Shown: positions 42,015-51,165, numbered from the stretch's first letter. The stretch: 64,000 bases of DNA from Roseiarcus sp963842835 (GCA_963842835.1 CAWJIB010000006.1:62001-126000); one strand, 5' to 3'. A program made the numbers and translations. Notes: generated by a model from the letters alone, not told the origin.

Positions 42015-42087
42015 CCGCACGGCAATTGCGCCAGCCGGCTTTGGCGCACCTTAACCGAGAGGGTTGCCCCCGCTCGTGGAGAGCGTC

Positions 42088-42582
42088 TCAGGCGCGCTCG
42101 CTCGGCGCGAGCGCCCGGCCGAAAAGATCGCGCCTCATCAAGGCGCAGGGTGTGCCATTGCGCTGGATCGTCTCGACGGTTCTCCAACCATTGCGGGCGT
42201 AAAGTCGCTCTGCGGCGCGCGTGTAAAGCCACAGGGGCGAGATCGACGCGGCGCGGCATTCCTCTTCCACCGCGGCGATCAGATGAGCGGCGTGACCTCG
42301 CCCCCGCGCGGCGGGCAAGACAAAGACGCCGGCGAGCCACGGGGACAGATCGGGGCGTTCGTCGAGATCGCTCGCCGCCAAACTGGCCGTGCCCACGGGT
42401 TGACCGTCGGCGAGCAGAATGAAGGTCCTGGGCATGAGGCGGGCCGTAACCGATTGCCGCACGGCGTCGAGCGTCTGTTCAAAGGAATGACCGTCGCGAC
42501 GCCACCATTCGTCCCATAGCCAGCGCGCGACCTCGGGAACGAGATCGGATCGCTCGGAGGTCGACACGACCGATATTTCCAT
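42088..42582 (-). CDS. GNAT-family N-acetyltransferase
   Basis: This 164-aa protein shows the acetyl-CoA binding motif of GNAT enzymes: LAGVFVLPAARGRGHAAHLIAAVEEECR (about residues 85-112). The C-terminal beta-strand region LWLYTRAAERLYARNGWRTVETI follows. The substrate is unknown; small-molecule or protein N-acetylation are both possible. The ATG at 42582 is preferred over a TTG nine bases upstream. It is convergent with the methyltransferase-like gene. Confidence 0.85.
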   Translation of the reverse strand: MEISVVSTSERSDLVPEVARWLWDEWWRRDGHSFEQTLDAVRQSVTARLMPRTFILLADGQPVGTASLAASDLDERPDLSPWLAGVFVLPAARGRGHAAHLIAAVEEECRAASISPLWLYTRAAERLYARNGWRTVETIQRNGTPCALMRRDLFGRALAPSERA

Positions 42583-42766
42583 GCGCAAAACTATAACGCC
42601 GACCGGGGGCGTTCGCAGCGCTCACCGTGATGCGACTATGTGAAGAAACGCGATCGAGGCGCGACAATTCGCGAAGCCGAGATCGTTGCGCGAATGCTCG
42701 CGGGCATTTATCCACGCGCCCGCGCCTCGCGAAATCCGCGCCGGCGCCGACGGAAGGAAGCCAGCC

Positions 42767-43639
42767 TTGATTTCGCGCCGTGGACTTCTCTTGAGCTGCC
42801 TTCTCGCGGCTCCGGCCGCGGCGAGCCTGAAGGCTCGCGCGCAATCCAATCTCGACGCCATTCGAGCCGGCCTTGCCGATCTCGAAAGAGTTCATGGCGG
42901 CCGCCTCGGCGTTTGCCTGCTCGATGTCGCGACCGGCCGTCGGATCGAGCATCGCGCGGACGAGAGATTCGCCATGAGCAGCACCTACAAGCTCCTCGCC
43001 GCCGCGTTCGTTCTGGCGCGCGTCGACCGCAGGGAAGATACGCTCGACAGGCGCATTCCCTATTCGAAAGACGCGCTGGTCAGCTATTCCCCGATCACGG
43101 AAAAGCATGTCGACGATGGCGGCATGACGCTCGGCGAAGTCTGCGAAGCGGCGGTGACGCTGAGCGACAACACCGCCGGAAATCTCATTCTCGAGAGTTT
43201 TGGCGGACCGGCGCAGTTCACCCAGTTCGCGCGCGCGCTTGGCGACGACGTGACGCGCCTCGATCGCGTCGAAACGGCTTTGAACGAGGCGAAGCCCGGC
43301 GATCCTCGCGACACGACGACGCCGGCGGCGATGGCGAATAATCTCAACAAGCTCGTTCTGGGAGACGCGCTGTCCGCGCGGTCCCGCGATCAACTGTCGG
43401 CGTGGATGGTCGCGAACAAGACCGGCGACAAGCGATTGCGGGCGGGCATTCCCGGGGGCTGGCGCGTCGGCGACAAGACGGGGTCGGGAGGGCATGCGCA
43501 GACCAACGACATCGCCGTCATCTGGCCGCCCGGCCGCGGCCCGATCGTCGTCACCGCCTATTACGCGGAGTCCCCCGAGCCGGACGATGTGCGCAATGGC
43601 GTTCTGGCCGAAGTCGCGAGGCTGGCCGTCAGAATGTGA
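42767..43639 (+). CDS. bla: class A beta-lactamase
   Basis: This 290-aa enzyme contains all four class A signatures: SxxK (SSTYK, about residue 71), SDN (TLSDNTAGN), ExxLN (ETALNEAKPGDPRDTTTP) and KTG (DKTGSGG). A twin-arginine/Sec-type leader (ISRRGLLLSCLLAAPAAA) exports it. The TTG at 42767 is chosen as start because GGAAGG sits about nine bases upstream and the leader then begins directly; the frame is open further upstream. It should hydrolyse penicillins/cephalosporins in the periplasm. No AmpR-type regulator is adjacent. It looks like a chromosomal species-level enzyme, since composition matches the neighbours. Confidence 0.93.
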   Translation: MISRRGLLLSCLLAAPAAASLKARAQSNLDAIRAGLADLERVHGGRLGVCLLDVATGRRIEHRADERFAMSSTYKLLAAAFVLARVDRREDTLDRRIPYSKDALVSYSPITEKHVDDGGMTLGEVCEAAVTLSDNTAGNLILESFGGPAQFTQFARALGDDVTRLDRVETALNEAKPGDPRDTTTPAAMANNLNKLVLGDALSARSRDQLSAWMVANKTGDKRLRAGIPGGWRVGDKTGSGGHAQTNDIAVIWPPGRGPIVVTAYYAESPEPDDVRNGVLAEVARLAVRM

Positions 43640-43692
43640 GGGCGCAGCGCGAACTGAGCTTACAGCGCACGTAACGCTCGACGCTACGAGTT

Positions 43693-43716
43693 CTCTGCGG
43701 CGGCCGCCGAGCGGAG
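43693..43716. repeat. REP-like hairpin, copy 1
   Basis: CTCTG-CGGCGG-CCGCCG-AG-CGGAG forms a compact hairpin downstream of the ATP-grasp-like gene. A closely similar 24-base hairpin lies on the other side of that gene (45007-45030). Confidence 0.45.
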
Positions 43717-43733
43717 GCAAGCCAAGCGGCTCG

Positions 43734-44984
43734 TCAGCGTCCCGCATAGGTCGGCAGCCAGCCGCCCGGCGGCGCGAGGTCGAGGCGGTCCGGATGCGTC
43801 GAGGCCCGCCCCGACAGGAGGACGATCTCGCCTCGGTAGGCCCACACGCGCAGGTCGGTCCACAGGCGCGCGCCATCGACCTCCAGCCAAGGCTTGGCGA
43901 TCCGTTTCTGCGCGACGTAGCCTTCGCCGCGTTTTAGCAGGCGGCGCAGGCGCGCGCGCCCGACCACGGCGCTATCAAGCAGTCCGCGTCCGGCGAAACC
44001 GTGCAGCGGCTTGAACACGAAGTCGCCCTTGGCTTGCGCCAGCATGTCCACGTTGTCGGCGCGCAACAGGTGCGTCTGTGGCGCATGGGCGCTCAACATT
44101 CGCCGCTCCGCGGCGTTGATCGCGAGATCGTTGTCCCAATGCGGCAAGGACAGCCATTCCAGCAGCCGCTTGTCGCTGCGCGTCGCATAGGTGAAGGGAT
44201 TGGGCGCGGCGTAGAGGCGCCCTGTCTCGTAAGCGCTTCGCAAAGCGGCGAAGTCGTCGGAGCGCCAGAAGAAATCCGTCGAGCGGTTGACGACGAAGGC
44301 GACCGGCCGCCCGTCGAACGTGAGGCGTTCGCCGTTCCAACTCGTCTCGGCGGGGCTTCCGAGTTCGGCCCGCCAGCCCCGCTCGCGGAAGAGATCGCGC
44401 AACAGAGAGAGTTCGCCGCGAAATTTTCCGGCGCGCAGAGAGTTGAGGTCGTCGAGGATGAGAAGCGCCTCCGCCGGACGTTCGCCGAAGAACGCCGTCG
44501 CCTCCCGCTCCACCATGTCCGCGAGGGTTTGGCGGAACGCGGCGATGGCGGGCGGCGGCGCGATCCCGTTCTCCTGCCGCAACCGCGCCGCCTCGTAGTA
44601 AAGCGCGTTGATGATCGCGGCGTACAGGAGGCCGGAGCCGTTGTCGTTGAACTCGATGAGCTCGAAGCCGCCCTCGGGCGGACAATGGAAATCCCAGGCG
44701 CTGAAAAAGCAGACCTCCGGGCGCCGCGCCTGCGCGATCGCGGGCGCTTGCCTCAGCGCCGCCGTCCGCCAGGCCTCGCGGCCGGTGACCGCGTCGAAGA
44801 CGCGGATGAAGCCGGCGATTTCTCCGAGCATGGCGCTGGTGACGATCTGATGGCGCGGGGCGACCGAGAATTCCTCGGGCGCGGGCATTCCGGCCGCCCG
44901 CAGCGCCGCAAAGAACCGTTCGCGAGAAGTGGGCTCGAGGGTCAATCCCCCAACCTTTCCCCAGGGCTTGCGGCGACAGCGCAC
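43734..44984 (-). CDS. ATP-grasp-like protein of unknown substrate
   Basis: This 416-aa protein has the features of an ATP-grasp ligase: a metal/carboxylate region GGFELIEFNDNGSGLL (about residues 102-117) and a nucleotide-binding segment FVFKPLHGFAGRGLLD (about 316-331). VAQKRIAKPWLEVDGARLWTDLRVWAYRGEIVLLSGRAS follows. The closest remembered layout is glutathionylspermidine synthase-like/circularly permuted ATP-grasp proteins. No dedicated partner gene (amidase, peptide) is next to it. It is flanked by two near-identical hairpins. The start could be further downstream than 44984. Confidence 0.65.
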   Translation of the reverse strand: MRCRRKPWGKVGGLTLEPTSRERFFAALRAAGMPAPEEFSVAPRHQIVTSAMLGEIAGFIRVFDAVTGREAWRTAALRQAPAIAQARRPEVCFFSAWDFHCPPEGGFELIEFNDNGSGLLYAAIINALYYEAARLRQENGIAPPPAIAAFRQTLADMVEREATAFFGERPAEALLILDDLNSLRAGKFRGELSLLRDLFRERGWRAELGSPAETSWNGERLTFDGRPVAFVVNRSTDFFWRSDDFAALRSAYETGRLYAAPNPFTYATRSDKRLLEWLSLPHWDNDLAINAAERRMLSAHAPQTHLLRADNVDMLAQAKGDFVFKPLHGFAGRGLLDSAVVGRARLRRLLKRGEGYVAQKRIAKPWLEVDGARLWTDLRVWAYRGEIVLLSGRASTHPDRLDLAPPGGWLPTYAGR

Positions 44985-45006
44985 GGAACGGCCTGCCCTA
45001 CAGGGT

Positions 45007-45030
45007 CTCTGCGGCGCTCGCCGAACAGAG
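45007..45030. repeat. REP-like hairpin, copy 2
   Basis: CTCTG-CGGCG-CT-CGCCG-AA-CAGAG, upstream of the ATP-grasp-like gene and similar to copy 1 at 43693-43716. Confidence 0.45.
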
Positions 45031-45067
45031 GCGCGTTAAGCGCCGCGGCAGTGACGCGCCGCCGATA

Positions 45068-45601
45068 TCAGACTTGCCGATCGCTTTCGATCACCGCGAG
45101 ATCGACCGTGATTTCGTGCGCGAGGCGCTCCAGGGTTTTGCGCAAGTCGTCACTGGCGAGCTCGTCGGGCACGCGAAGTCGAGCGGCGGCTCGGAACATC
45201 GCGGCGCCCGAAAAGGGGGCGCCTTCAATGCTGCTGCTGAATTCTTCGATGTTGACGCCCAGCTGGGTCAAGGCCTGGGTCACTTCGCGGACGATGCCTG
45301 GGCGCTCATGGCCCACGACCTCCAGCTTGAACGTCTTGTGCGTTCGGTCCGCTTGGGGTTCCGAGCTCCGCTCGACCGCGATGCGAAGCCCGGCCGTCTC
45401 GAGATCGCGTAAGGCGGCCGTCAGGACGGCGATATTCGAATCGGGAACGCTGACGAGTAGAATCCCCGCGAACTCGCCCGCCAGACGCGCCAGACGGCTC
45501 TCCAGCCAGGTTCCGCCGGAAGCGGCCACTTTCTCCGAAATCGCACTCACCAGACCGGGTCTGTCGTGACCAATGAAAGTCAACACGATAGGCGTCGTCA
45601 T
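45068..45601 (-). CDS. ACT-domain regulator (GcvR-like)
   Basis: This 177-aa protein consists of two ACT domains: IVLTFIGHDRPGLVSAISEKVAASGGTWLESR (about 5-36) and KLEVVGHERPGIVREVTQALTQLGVNIEEFSSS (about 92-124). This is the layout of GcvR-type regulators, which respond to glycine or other amino acids and control the glycine cleavage system. The frame is open upstream of 45601, but that sequence is shadow of a degenerate gene, so the ATG at 45601 is used. No gcv genes are adjacent. Confidence 0.82.
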   Translation of the reverse strand: MTTPIVLTFIGHDRPGLVSAISEKVAASGGTWLESRLARLAGEFAGILLVSVPDSNIAVLTAALRDLETAGLRIAVERSSEPQADRTHKTFKLEVVGHERPGIVREVTQALTQLGVNIEEFSSSIEGAPFSGAAMFRAAARLRVPDELASDDLRKTLERLAHEITVDLAVIESDRQV

Positions 45602-45799
45602 GCCCGACTCCGAGAGGATGCAAGCCAATGCTGATCCGCGATGGTGCTCCGGCGCGACCGAGGCGCGCGCGGTCGACACTAACAGCGCCTTCTCCAAGCT
45701 GAAAGCCCCGAGACACGTTCGGGTCCGACGCAATTCTGTGACGGTTTGAGCATTCCTGACGCGTTCGAGGGGCCGGAGCATGTTTGCGATGAATCGCCG

Positions 45800-46184
45800 G
45801 ACGTGCGGCCGTCTGGACGCCGAGGACGACGGGAAGGAAGCCGAGGCCCATCGCGCGCAGCCACGCGCGCTTTTCGCTCGCCGCGAAAGCGACATAGACC
45901 TCGGCCCACCGGCGCGGCGAATGATCGTCGTCGCTGTCGAAGCCTGCCGAGCCGAGCCAGTCCTGCCACGCGAGATCACGGCTGTCGCGAATCCCGAGGC
46001 GCCGCTATTCCCGAGAGTTGACGAGAAACAGGCCGCCTAGCGACCAGAACGCCTGGCCGCCGAGGCTCTGCTCACCCTCCTGAGCGACGAGGATCATTTT
46101 GCGGCTGGCGTTGGTCAGCTCGGTCGCGGCGACGAGGCCGACAAGGCCGCCTCCTGCGACAATGACATCGGAGTCCTCCGCCAT
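45800..46184 (-). pseudogene. broken FAD-dependent dehydrogenase (flavoprotein) gene
   Basis: From the ATG at 46184 the frame encodes a Rossmann FAD-binding start, DSDVIVAGGGLVGLVAATELTNA. GGQAFWSLGGLFLVNSRE follows, as in 3-oxosteroid-dehydrogenase-like FAD-binding dehydrogenases. A TAG stop (at about 46003-46005) interrupts it. The same frame then continues with family-like sequence, RRLGIRDSRDLAWQDWLGSAGFDSDDDHSPRRWAEVYVAFA...GEKR-like, down to about 45800, and there degenerates. These dehydrogenases are normally ~550 aa, so only about a quarter remains. Both the nonsense codon and the loss of the 3' part show it is dead. Confidence 0.78.
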
Positions 46185-46403
46185 ATCGGCCCTCTCAACA
46201 CGGCGTTTCGCGGCTGTGCATGTGTGGACGATGGCGGGGCGTTTGGCCAGTTCGCGGCGGGCTGTCCCGTGCAAACTCACGGCGTCGACGCTGGCCGGCC
46301 GTGCGCCGTTCGGCGACGGCGGCCAATTGCCGCACAGCGTTGACAAAAGTCCGACATTTTGCGAGTTTGGCATGTTAGCGCTGCCGGCGCCCCGGGGGGA
46401 TCC

Positions 46404-46607
46404 ATGCCATTCGTGAATGTCCGCATCGTCGAAGGGGTCTCCGACGAGGCCAAGTCGCGCATCGCCAAATCGGTCGCCAAGGCGATCTCCGGAGAAACCG
46501 GCATCGCCTTGCAGTCGATCTGGGTCGTCTTCGAAGACGTCCGCGCCGCAGAATGGTTTGTCGGCGAACGTTCCGTCGCCGAGATGAAGCGGGGCGAGCC
46601 TTCCTAA
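46404..46607 (+). CDS. 4-oxalocrotonate tautomerase-family protein
   Basis: This 67-aa protein begins Met-Pro, giving the catalytic N-terminal proline of 4-OT enzymes, and continues FVNVRIVEGVSDEAKSRIAKSVAKAISGETG. VWVVF-like and AEWFVGERS segments follow. GGGGGGATCC precedes the ATG. 4-OT proteins isomerise enol/keto acids. It lies upstream of the sugar importer and may act in the same catabolic route, although this is inferred from position only. Confidence 0.85.
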   Translation: MPFVNVRIVEGVSDEAKSRIAKSVAKAISGETGIALQSIWVVFEDVRAAEWFVGERSVAEMKRGEPS

Positions 46608-46682
46608 CGGGCGTGCGACGCGAAAACGGGAAACGCCTGGCGAGCAGGCGTCGAGTGGTCAATTACACCAGGAGGAAACGTG

Positions 46683-47699
46683 ATGAAGAGTTCAGTAGCG
46701 ATTGTCGCATTGGCGGTGGCGTTGAGCGCCGCGGGCGGCGCGCAGGCCGACACGCACACCAAGAAGATCGCCTTTTCCAATAATTACGCCGGCAATTCCT
46801 GGCGTCAGGCGATGCTCAAGAGCTACGACCTCGTGACCAAGAAGGCGGTCGCGGACGGGGTCGTGGCGGCCGCCGACGTCTTCACCACCGCCGACAAGGA
46901 AGTGCCGACGCAGGCCGCGCAGATACAAAATCTCATCCTGCAAGGCTACGACGCCATCGTCATCAACGCCTCTTCGCCCGACGCGCTGAACGGCGCGATC
47001 AAGCAGGCCTGCGACGCCGGCATCGTCGTCGTCTCGTTCGACGGCATCGTCACCGAGCCTTGCGCCTACCGCGTCGTCGTCGACTTCAAGGACATGGGCA
47101 AGCAGGAAGTCGTCGAGATGGCGAAGTTCCAGCCCAAGGGCGGCAACCTCTTGGAGATCCGCGGCCTCGCCGGCACCTCGATCGACGACGCGATCCACGC
47201 CGGCATCCTCGAGGGCGTGAAGGAACATCCAGAGTTCAAGATCGCCGCTTCGGTGACCGGCGACTGGGACCAGACGACCGCGCAGAAGGCGGTCGCGACG
47301 GTGCTGCCCTCGCTGCCGCCGATCGTCGGCGTGGTCGACCAGGGCGGCGACGGCTACGGCGCGGCGCAGGCCTTCGCCGCGGCGGGCCGGCCGCGTCCGA
47401 CCATTATCATGGGCAACCGCCAGGACGAGTTGCAATGGTGGAAGGAGCAGAAGGAGAAGGACGGCTACAAGACCTGGTCGGCCTCGATCGCGCCGGGCGT
47501 TTCGACGCTCGCCTTCTGGGTCGCGCAGCAGGTGCTCGATGGGAAGAAGAACATCCCGCACGACCTGTTGGTTCCCTACCTCGCCTTCACGCAGGCCGAT
47601 TTCGAGGCCGCATTGCCGAACATCGCGAAGGGCGGCGTCGCCAGTCACGAATATACCCAGGCCGACGCGATCGCGGCGATCAAGGCGAACATGAAGTAG
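46683..47699 (+). CDS. sugar ABC transporter substrate-binding protein
   Basis: This 338-aa periplasmic binding protein has a Sec signal peptide (SSVAIVALAVALSAAGGAQA, cleavage about residue 23). It also has the ribose-binding-protein-like fold: KKIAFSNNYAGNSWRQAML, QAAQIQNLILQGYDAIVINASSPDAL and VGVVDQGGDGYGAAQAF. AGGAGG lies seven bases before the ATG. It delivers a sugar to the two permeases encoded downstream. The ligand is unknown; neighbouring lactonase and tautomerase genes favour a monosaccharide or sugar acid. Confidence 0.92.
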   Translation: MKSSVAIVALAVALSAAGGAQADTHTKKIAFSNNYAGNSWRQAMLKSYDLVTKKAVADGVVAAADVFTTADKEVPTQAAQIQNLILQGYDAIVINASSPDALNGAIKQACDAGIVVVSFDGIVTEPCAYRVVVDFKDMGKQEVVEMAKFQPKGGNLLEIRGLAGTSIDDAIHAGILEGVKEHPEFKIAASVTGDWDQTTAQKAVATVLPSLPPIVGVVDQGGDGYGAAQAFAAAGRPRPTIIMGNRQDELQWWKEQKEKDGYKTWSASIAPGVSTLAFWVAQQVLDGKKNIPHDLLVPYLAFTQADFEAALPNIAKGGVASHEYTQADAIAAIKANMK

Positions 47700-47736
47700 C
47701 CGCTTCGGCCATCAAGGAGCCCGGCGGGCGTTGCAG

Positions 47737-49224
47737 ATGACTTTTGAGCCCATGGCGAACGCCGGCGCGAAACTAGTGACTTTGGACGGCGTCGAGAAAT
47801 CCTTCGGCGCCGTCCGCGCCCTCGACGGCGTCAGTCTCGACGTCGGCGCGGGCGAATGCGTAGGCATCGTCGGCCACAACGGCGCCGGCAAGTCGACGCT
47901 GATGCATATCCTGGTCGGCGGCGTCGCGCCCGATCGGGGCCGCATCGAAATCGGCGGCGAGGAGCAGCGCGCCTATTCTGCGACGCGCGCAAAGTCGCTG
48001 GGCATACGCTGCGTGTTTCAGGAGCTTTCGCTCTGCCCCAATCTGACGGTCGCGGAGAACGCGCGCGTCTTTCACCCGGCGATCCGCGGCTTCAATTGGC
48101 GCCGGCGCGCGGGCGCATTGATCCTCGACAAGCTCGACGAGATCTTCCCGGGCCACGGCGTCGCCGCGTCCGATTTCGTGCAGACGCTTTCGATCGGCCG
48201 CCGGCAGATGGTGGAGATCGCCCGCGCCTTCACCGTCTCGGATACGCCCGCGCGGCTGGTCATCCTCGATGAGCCGACCTCCTCGCTCGACGAGCACACC
48301 GCCGGGCAGTTGCTCGCCTACATCCGTCGCTCGGTCGGCGCCGGCCTCGGCTGCACGCTGATCTCGCATATTCTCAACGAAGTGCTGAAAACCTGCGACC
48401 GCATCGCGGTGATGCGCGACGGCAAGGTCGTCGTGGTCGACGAGGCCGAGGCTTTCGACCGCGAGCGCCTGATCGGCGCCATGGGCGGGGTCGAGGCGCA
48501 CGTGCCGCATGAGCCGACGGCCTCGCGCGCGGGCGCCGCGAGCGAAGCGCCGATCCGCGTGCGCATCCGTCCCGACCGCCAGCCCGACGCGACCGAGTTG
48601 ATCGCCCGCGAGGGCGAGATCGTCGGCCTCGCCGGGCTCGCCGGCCACGGCCAGACCGATGCGCTGCTCACCGCCTTCGACGCGGCGAGCCATCGCCGTG
48701 CGGGCGCCGAGGTGAACGCGCCGGTGGCGCTGGTCGCAGGCGACCGCCAGTCCGACGGCATTTTTCCGCAATGGTCGATCGCGCAGAACATCGGGGTGCG
48801 CTCGTTCGCGCGCTTTCGCGTCGGCCCGTTGCTGTCGCTGCGGCGCGAGGCCGAATTCGCCAACATGTGGCGCGAGCGCATCAAGATTCGCACACCCGAC
48901 GTCGGCGCCAACATTCTCTCGCTCTCCGGCGGCAACCAGCAGAAGGCCTTGTTCGCGCGCGCGCTCGGTTCGGACGCGCGGATCGTGCTGATGGACGATC
49001 CGATGCGCGGCGTCGATTACGGCACCAAGCTCGAGGTTTACGACCTCGTGCGCGAGGAGGCGCGCGCCGGGCGGACATTCCTTTGGTACACGACGGAGAC
49101 CGAAGAATTGAAAAATTGCGACCGGGTCTACGTGTTCCGCAACGGAGCGATCGTCGCGCATCTAAGACGCGACGAAGTGACCGAGGGGCGCGTCATCCAC
49201 TCTTCGTTCGCCGGCCCGCACTGA
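47737..49224 (+). CDS. sugar ABC transporter ATP-binding protein (RbsA/MglA type)
   Basis: This 495-aa protein contains two ABC domains. The first has Walker A GHNGAGKST (about 47), the Q-loop FQELSLCPNLTV, a variant signature LSIGRRQMVEIARAF and Walker B LVILDEPTSS. The second has a degenerate Walker A (GLAGHGQTDALL), as usual for RbsA, with LSGGNQQKALFARAL and IVLMDDPMRGVD. It energises uptake through the two permeases that follow. AAGGAG lies upstream; a TTG at 47731 is an alternative start. Confidence 0.92.
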   Translation: MTFEPMANAGAKLVTLDGVEKSFGAVRALDGVSLDVGAGECVGIVGHNGAGKSTLMHILVGGVAPDRGRIEIGGEEQRAYSATRAKSLGIRCVFQELSLCPNLTVAENARVFHPAIRGFNWRRRAGALILDKLDEIFPGHGVAASDFVQTLSIGRRQMVEIARAFTVSDTPARLVILDEPTSSLDEHTAGQLLAYIRRSVGAGLGCTLISHILNEVLKTCDRIAVMRDGKVVVVDEAEAFDRERLIGAMGGVEAHVPHEPTASRAGAASEAPIRVRIRPDRQPDATELIAREGEIVGLAGLAGHGQTDALLTAFDAASHRRAGAEVNAPVALVAGDRQSDGIFPQWSIAQNIGVRSFARFRVGPLLSLRREAEFANMWRERIKIRTPDVGANILSLSGGNQQKALFARALGSDARIVLMDDPMRGVDYGTKLEVYDLVREEARAGRTFLWYTTETEELKNCDRVYVFRNGAIVAHLRRDEVTEGRVIHSSFAGPH

Positions 49225-49225
49225 C

Positions 49226-50218
49226 ATGCAACCCACCGCTACGAGCGCCCTCGAGACAAATCGCGCCAACCCCTCCGCGCGCCGGCTGGAAGTCCGACGC
49301 ATCTCGCGCGCGCTGCTGCCGGCCCTGTCGCTCATCCTCGTGCTCGCGGCGATCACCTGGCTCAACCCTCGCGTGATCAGCTATTTCGGCTTCACGCTGA
49401 TGCTCAACTACGCGATCCCGATCGCGCTGGCGACGATCGCGCAGATGTTCGTCATGACCGGCAATGACATCGACCTGTCGATCGGCACCTACGTCGGCTT
49501 CGTCTGCTGCGTCGCTGCGACCTATCTGCACGATGCGCCGCTTTTGGGCGTCCTGGCGCTCGCCGGCTGCGTCGCGGTCTACGCGCTGATCGGCGCGCTG
49601 GTGCAGTGGCGCAATCTGCCCTCGATCGTCGTCACGCTCGGTATGAGCTTCGTCTGGCAGGGCCTGGCGGTGTTGCTGCTGCCCAAGCCCGGCGGCACGG
49701 CGCCGAATTGGCTCCAGGCGATCATGGGCTTCAAGCCGCCCTACGTGCCGTTGCCGATCCTCGCGGCGATCCTGGTCGCGGCGATAGGCCATTTCGGGCT
49801 GATGCGCACGTCCTACGGCGCGATCCTGCGCGGGACGGGCGGCAACGCGACGGCGATCGGGCGGGCCGGCTGGTCGCTCCTCAACGCGAAGACGACGCTG
49901 TTCGCGCTCGCCGGAGTTTTCGGCGCGCTCTCCGGGCTCGCGCTGGTCGGCATCACCCGCTCGGCGGACGCCAACATCGGCAACGGCTACACTCTGCTCT
50001 CGATCGCCGGCGTGATCCTCGGCGGCGGCGAATTCGTCGGCGGCGTCGTCTCGCCGATCGGCGCGGTGATCGGCGCGTTGACGCTGACGCTCGCCTCCAC
50101 GCAGCTGCTGGGATTCCTGCGCATCCCGCCGGACTGGCAGGTCGCGGCCAACGGCGCGATCCTCGTCATCGTGCTGGCGGCGCGCGCGCTCATCAGCCAG
50201 AAGGAAACAGAGCGATGA
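49226..50218 (+). CDS. sugar ABC transporter permease 1
   Basis: This 330-aa RbsC-family permease has about eight to ten membrane helices. The conserved segment GNDIDLSIGTYVGFVCCVAA (about residues 77-96) and the ATPase-coupling loop MRTSYGAILRGTGGNATAIGRAGW (about 191-214) are visible. It starts one base after the ATPase gene and its stop overlaps the start of the second permease (ATGA). The two permeases probably form a heterodimeric channel. Confidence 0.92.
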   Translation: MQPTATSALETNRANPSARRLEVRRISRALLPALSLILVLAAITWLNPRVISYFGFTLMLNYAIPIALATIAQMFVMTGNDIDLSIGTYVGFVCCVAATYLHDAPLLGVLALAGCVAVYALIGALVQWRNLPSIVVTLGMSFVWQGLAVLLLPKPGGTAPNWLQAIMGFKPPYVPLPILAAILVAAIGHFGLMRTSYGAILRGTGGNATAIGRAGWSLLNAKTTLFALAGVFGALSGLALVGITRSADANIGNGYTLLSIAGVILGGGEFVGGVVSPIGAVIGALTLTLASTQLLGFLRIPPDWQVAANGAILVIVLAARALISQKETER

Positions 50219-51165
50219 GCGCCGCGCTCGCAAGACTCAGTCGGTGGCCGTGGATCTGGTCGTTCGTCGGCGCGGTGCTGGTCTGGCTCGGCGCGATCGA
50301 GTTCACCGGCGGCTACGGCGCCGGGGGCATGCTGACCGCCGCGTTGTCGCTCGCCGTGTTCACGGTGATCGTCGGCGTCGGGCAGATGTTCGTCATCACG
50401 CTCGGGCCGGGCAACATTGACCTTTCGCTGCCCGCCAACATCGGCCTCGCCAGCGCGGTGGCGATGAAGACGATGGGCGGCGAGGATTCCTTGGTCGCGC
50501 TCGGGCTCGCCGCCGCGCTCGGCTGCGGCCTCGCGGTCGGCGTCGTCAACTATTTGCTGATCCGGGCGCTGCGCATTCCGCCGATCATCGCGACGCTCTC
50601 GGCGAGCTTCGTCATCCAGTCGGTCGACATCAGCTACGGGCGCGGCCTGCAGATCAAACCGCCGCCGGGCTTCGCCGACTTCACCAACATCCAGTTCTCC
50701 GGCGTGCCGCTGCTGGCGGTCCTGGTCCTCGCCTTCGCGATCGCCGCCGGGATCGTATTGCATCGCACGGTTTACGGCCGCTCCGTGCTGGCAATCGGGC
50801 AGAACATCCGCGCCGCCAGGCTCGCCGGCGTCACGGTCGAGCCGATCCGCTTGGCCACCTACGGGCTCTGCGGCGCGCTCGGCGGCCTCGACGGCGCGCT
50901 GCTCGCCGCCTATTTCCGCGGCGCCAACGTCGACATCGGCAACGAATATCTGCTGCTCTCGATCGCCGTTGTGGTGATCGGGGGCACCTCGGTCGCCGGC
51001 GGCAAGGCCAACCTTCCCGGCGTCTGGGGCGGCGCCTTGTTTCTCGTGCTGTTGCAGACGATGCTCAACACCTTCGGCGTCAGCGCGGGGCTGCGCCTCG
51101 TGCTCACGGGCGCAGTCATCATCGGCGTGATCGTCGCGGCGGGGGGCGAAGCGCGCGGGCGCTAG
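50215..51165 (+). CDS. sugar ABC transporter permease 2
   Basis: This 316-aa RbsC-family permease shows GPGNIDLSLPANIGLASAVA (about residues 62-81). The coupling loop LHRTVYGRSVLAIGQNIRAARLAGV (about 179-203) and GGTSVAGGKANLPGVWGGALFL near the end follow. It is the last gene of the importer operon; its stop meets the convergent gluconolactonase gene within four bases, so the two transcripts converge without a spacer. Confidence 0.92.
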   Translation: MSAALARLSRWPWIWSFVGAVLVWLGAIEFTGGYGAGGMLTAALSLAVFTVIVGVGQMFVITLGPGNIDLSLPANIGLASAVAMKTMGGEDSLVALGLAAALGCGLAVGVVNYLLIRALRIPPIIATLSASFVIQSVDISYGRGLQIKPPPGFADFTNIQFSGVPLLAVLVLAFAIAAGIVLHRTVYGRSVLAIGQNIRAARLAGVTVEPIRLATYGLCGALGGLDGALLAAYFRGANVDIGNEYLLLSIAVVVIGGTSVAGGKANLPGVWGGALFLVLLQTMLNTFGVSAGLRLVLTGAVIIGVIVAAGGEARGR

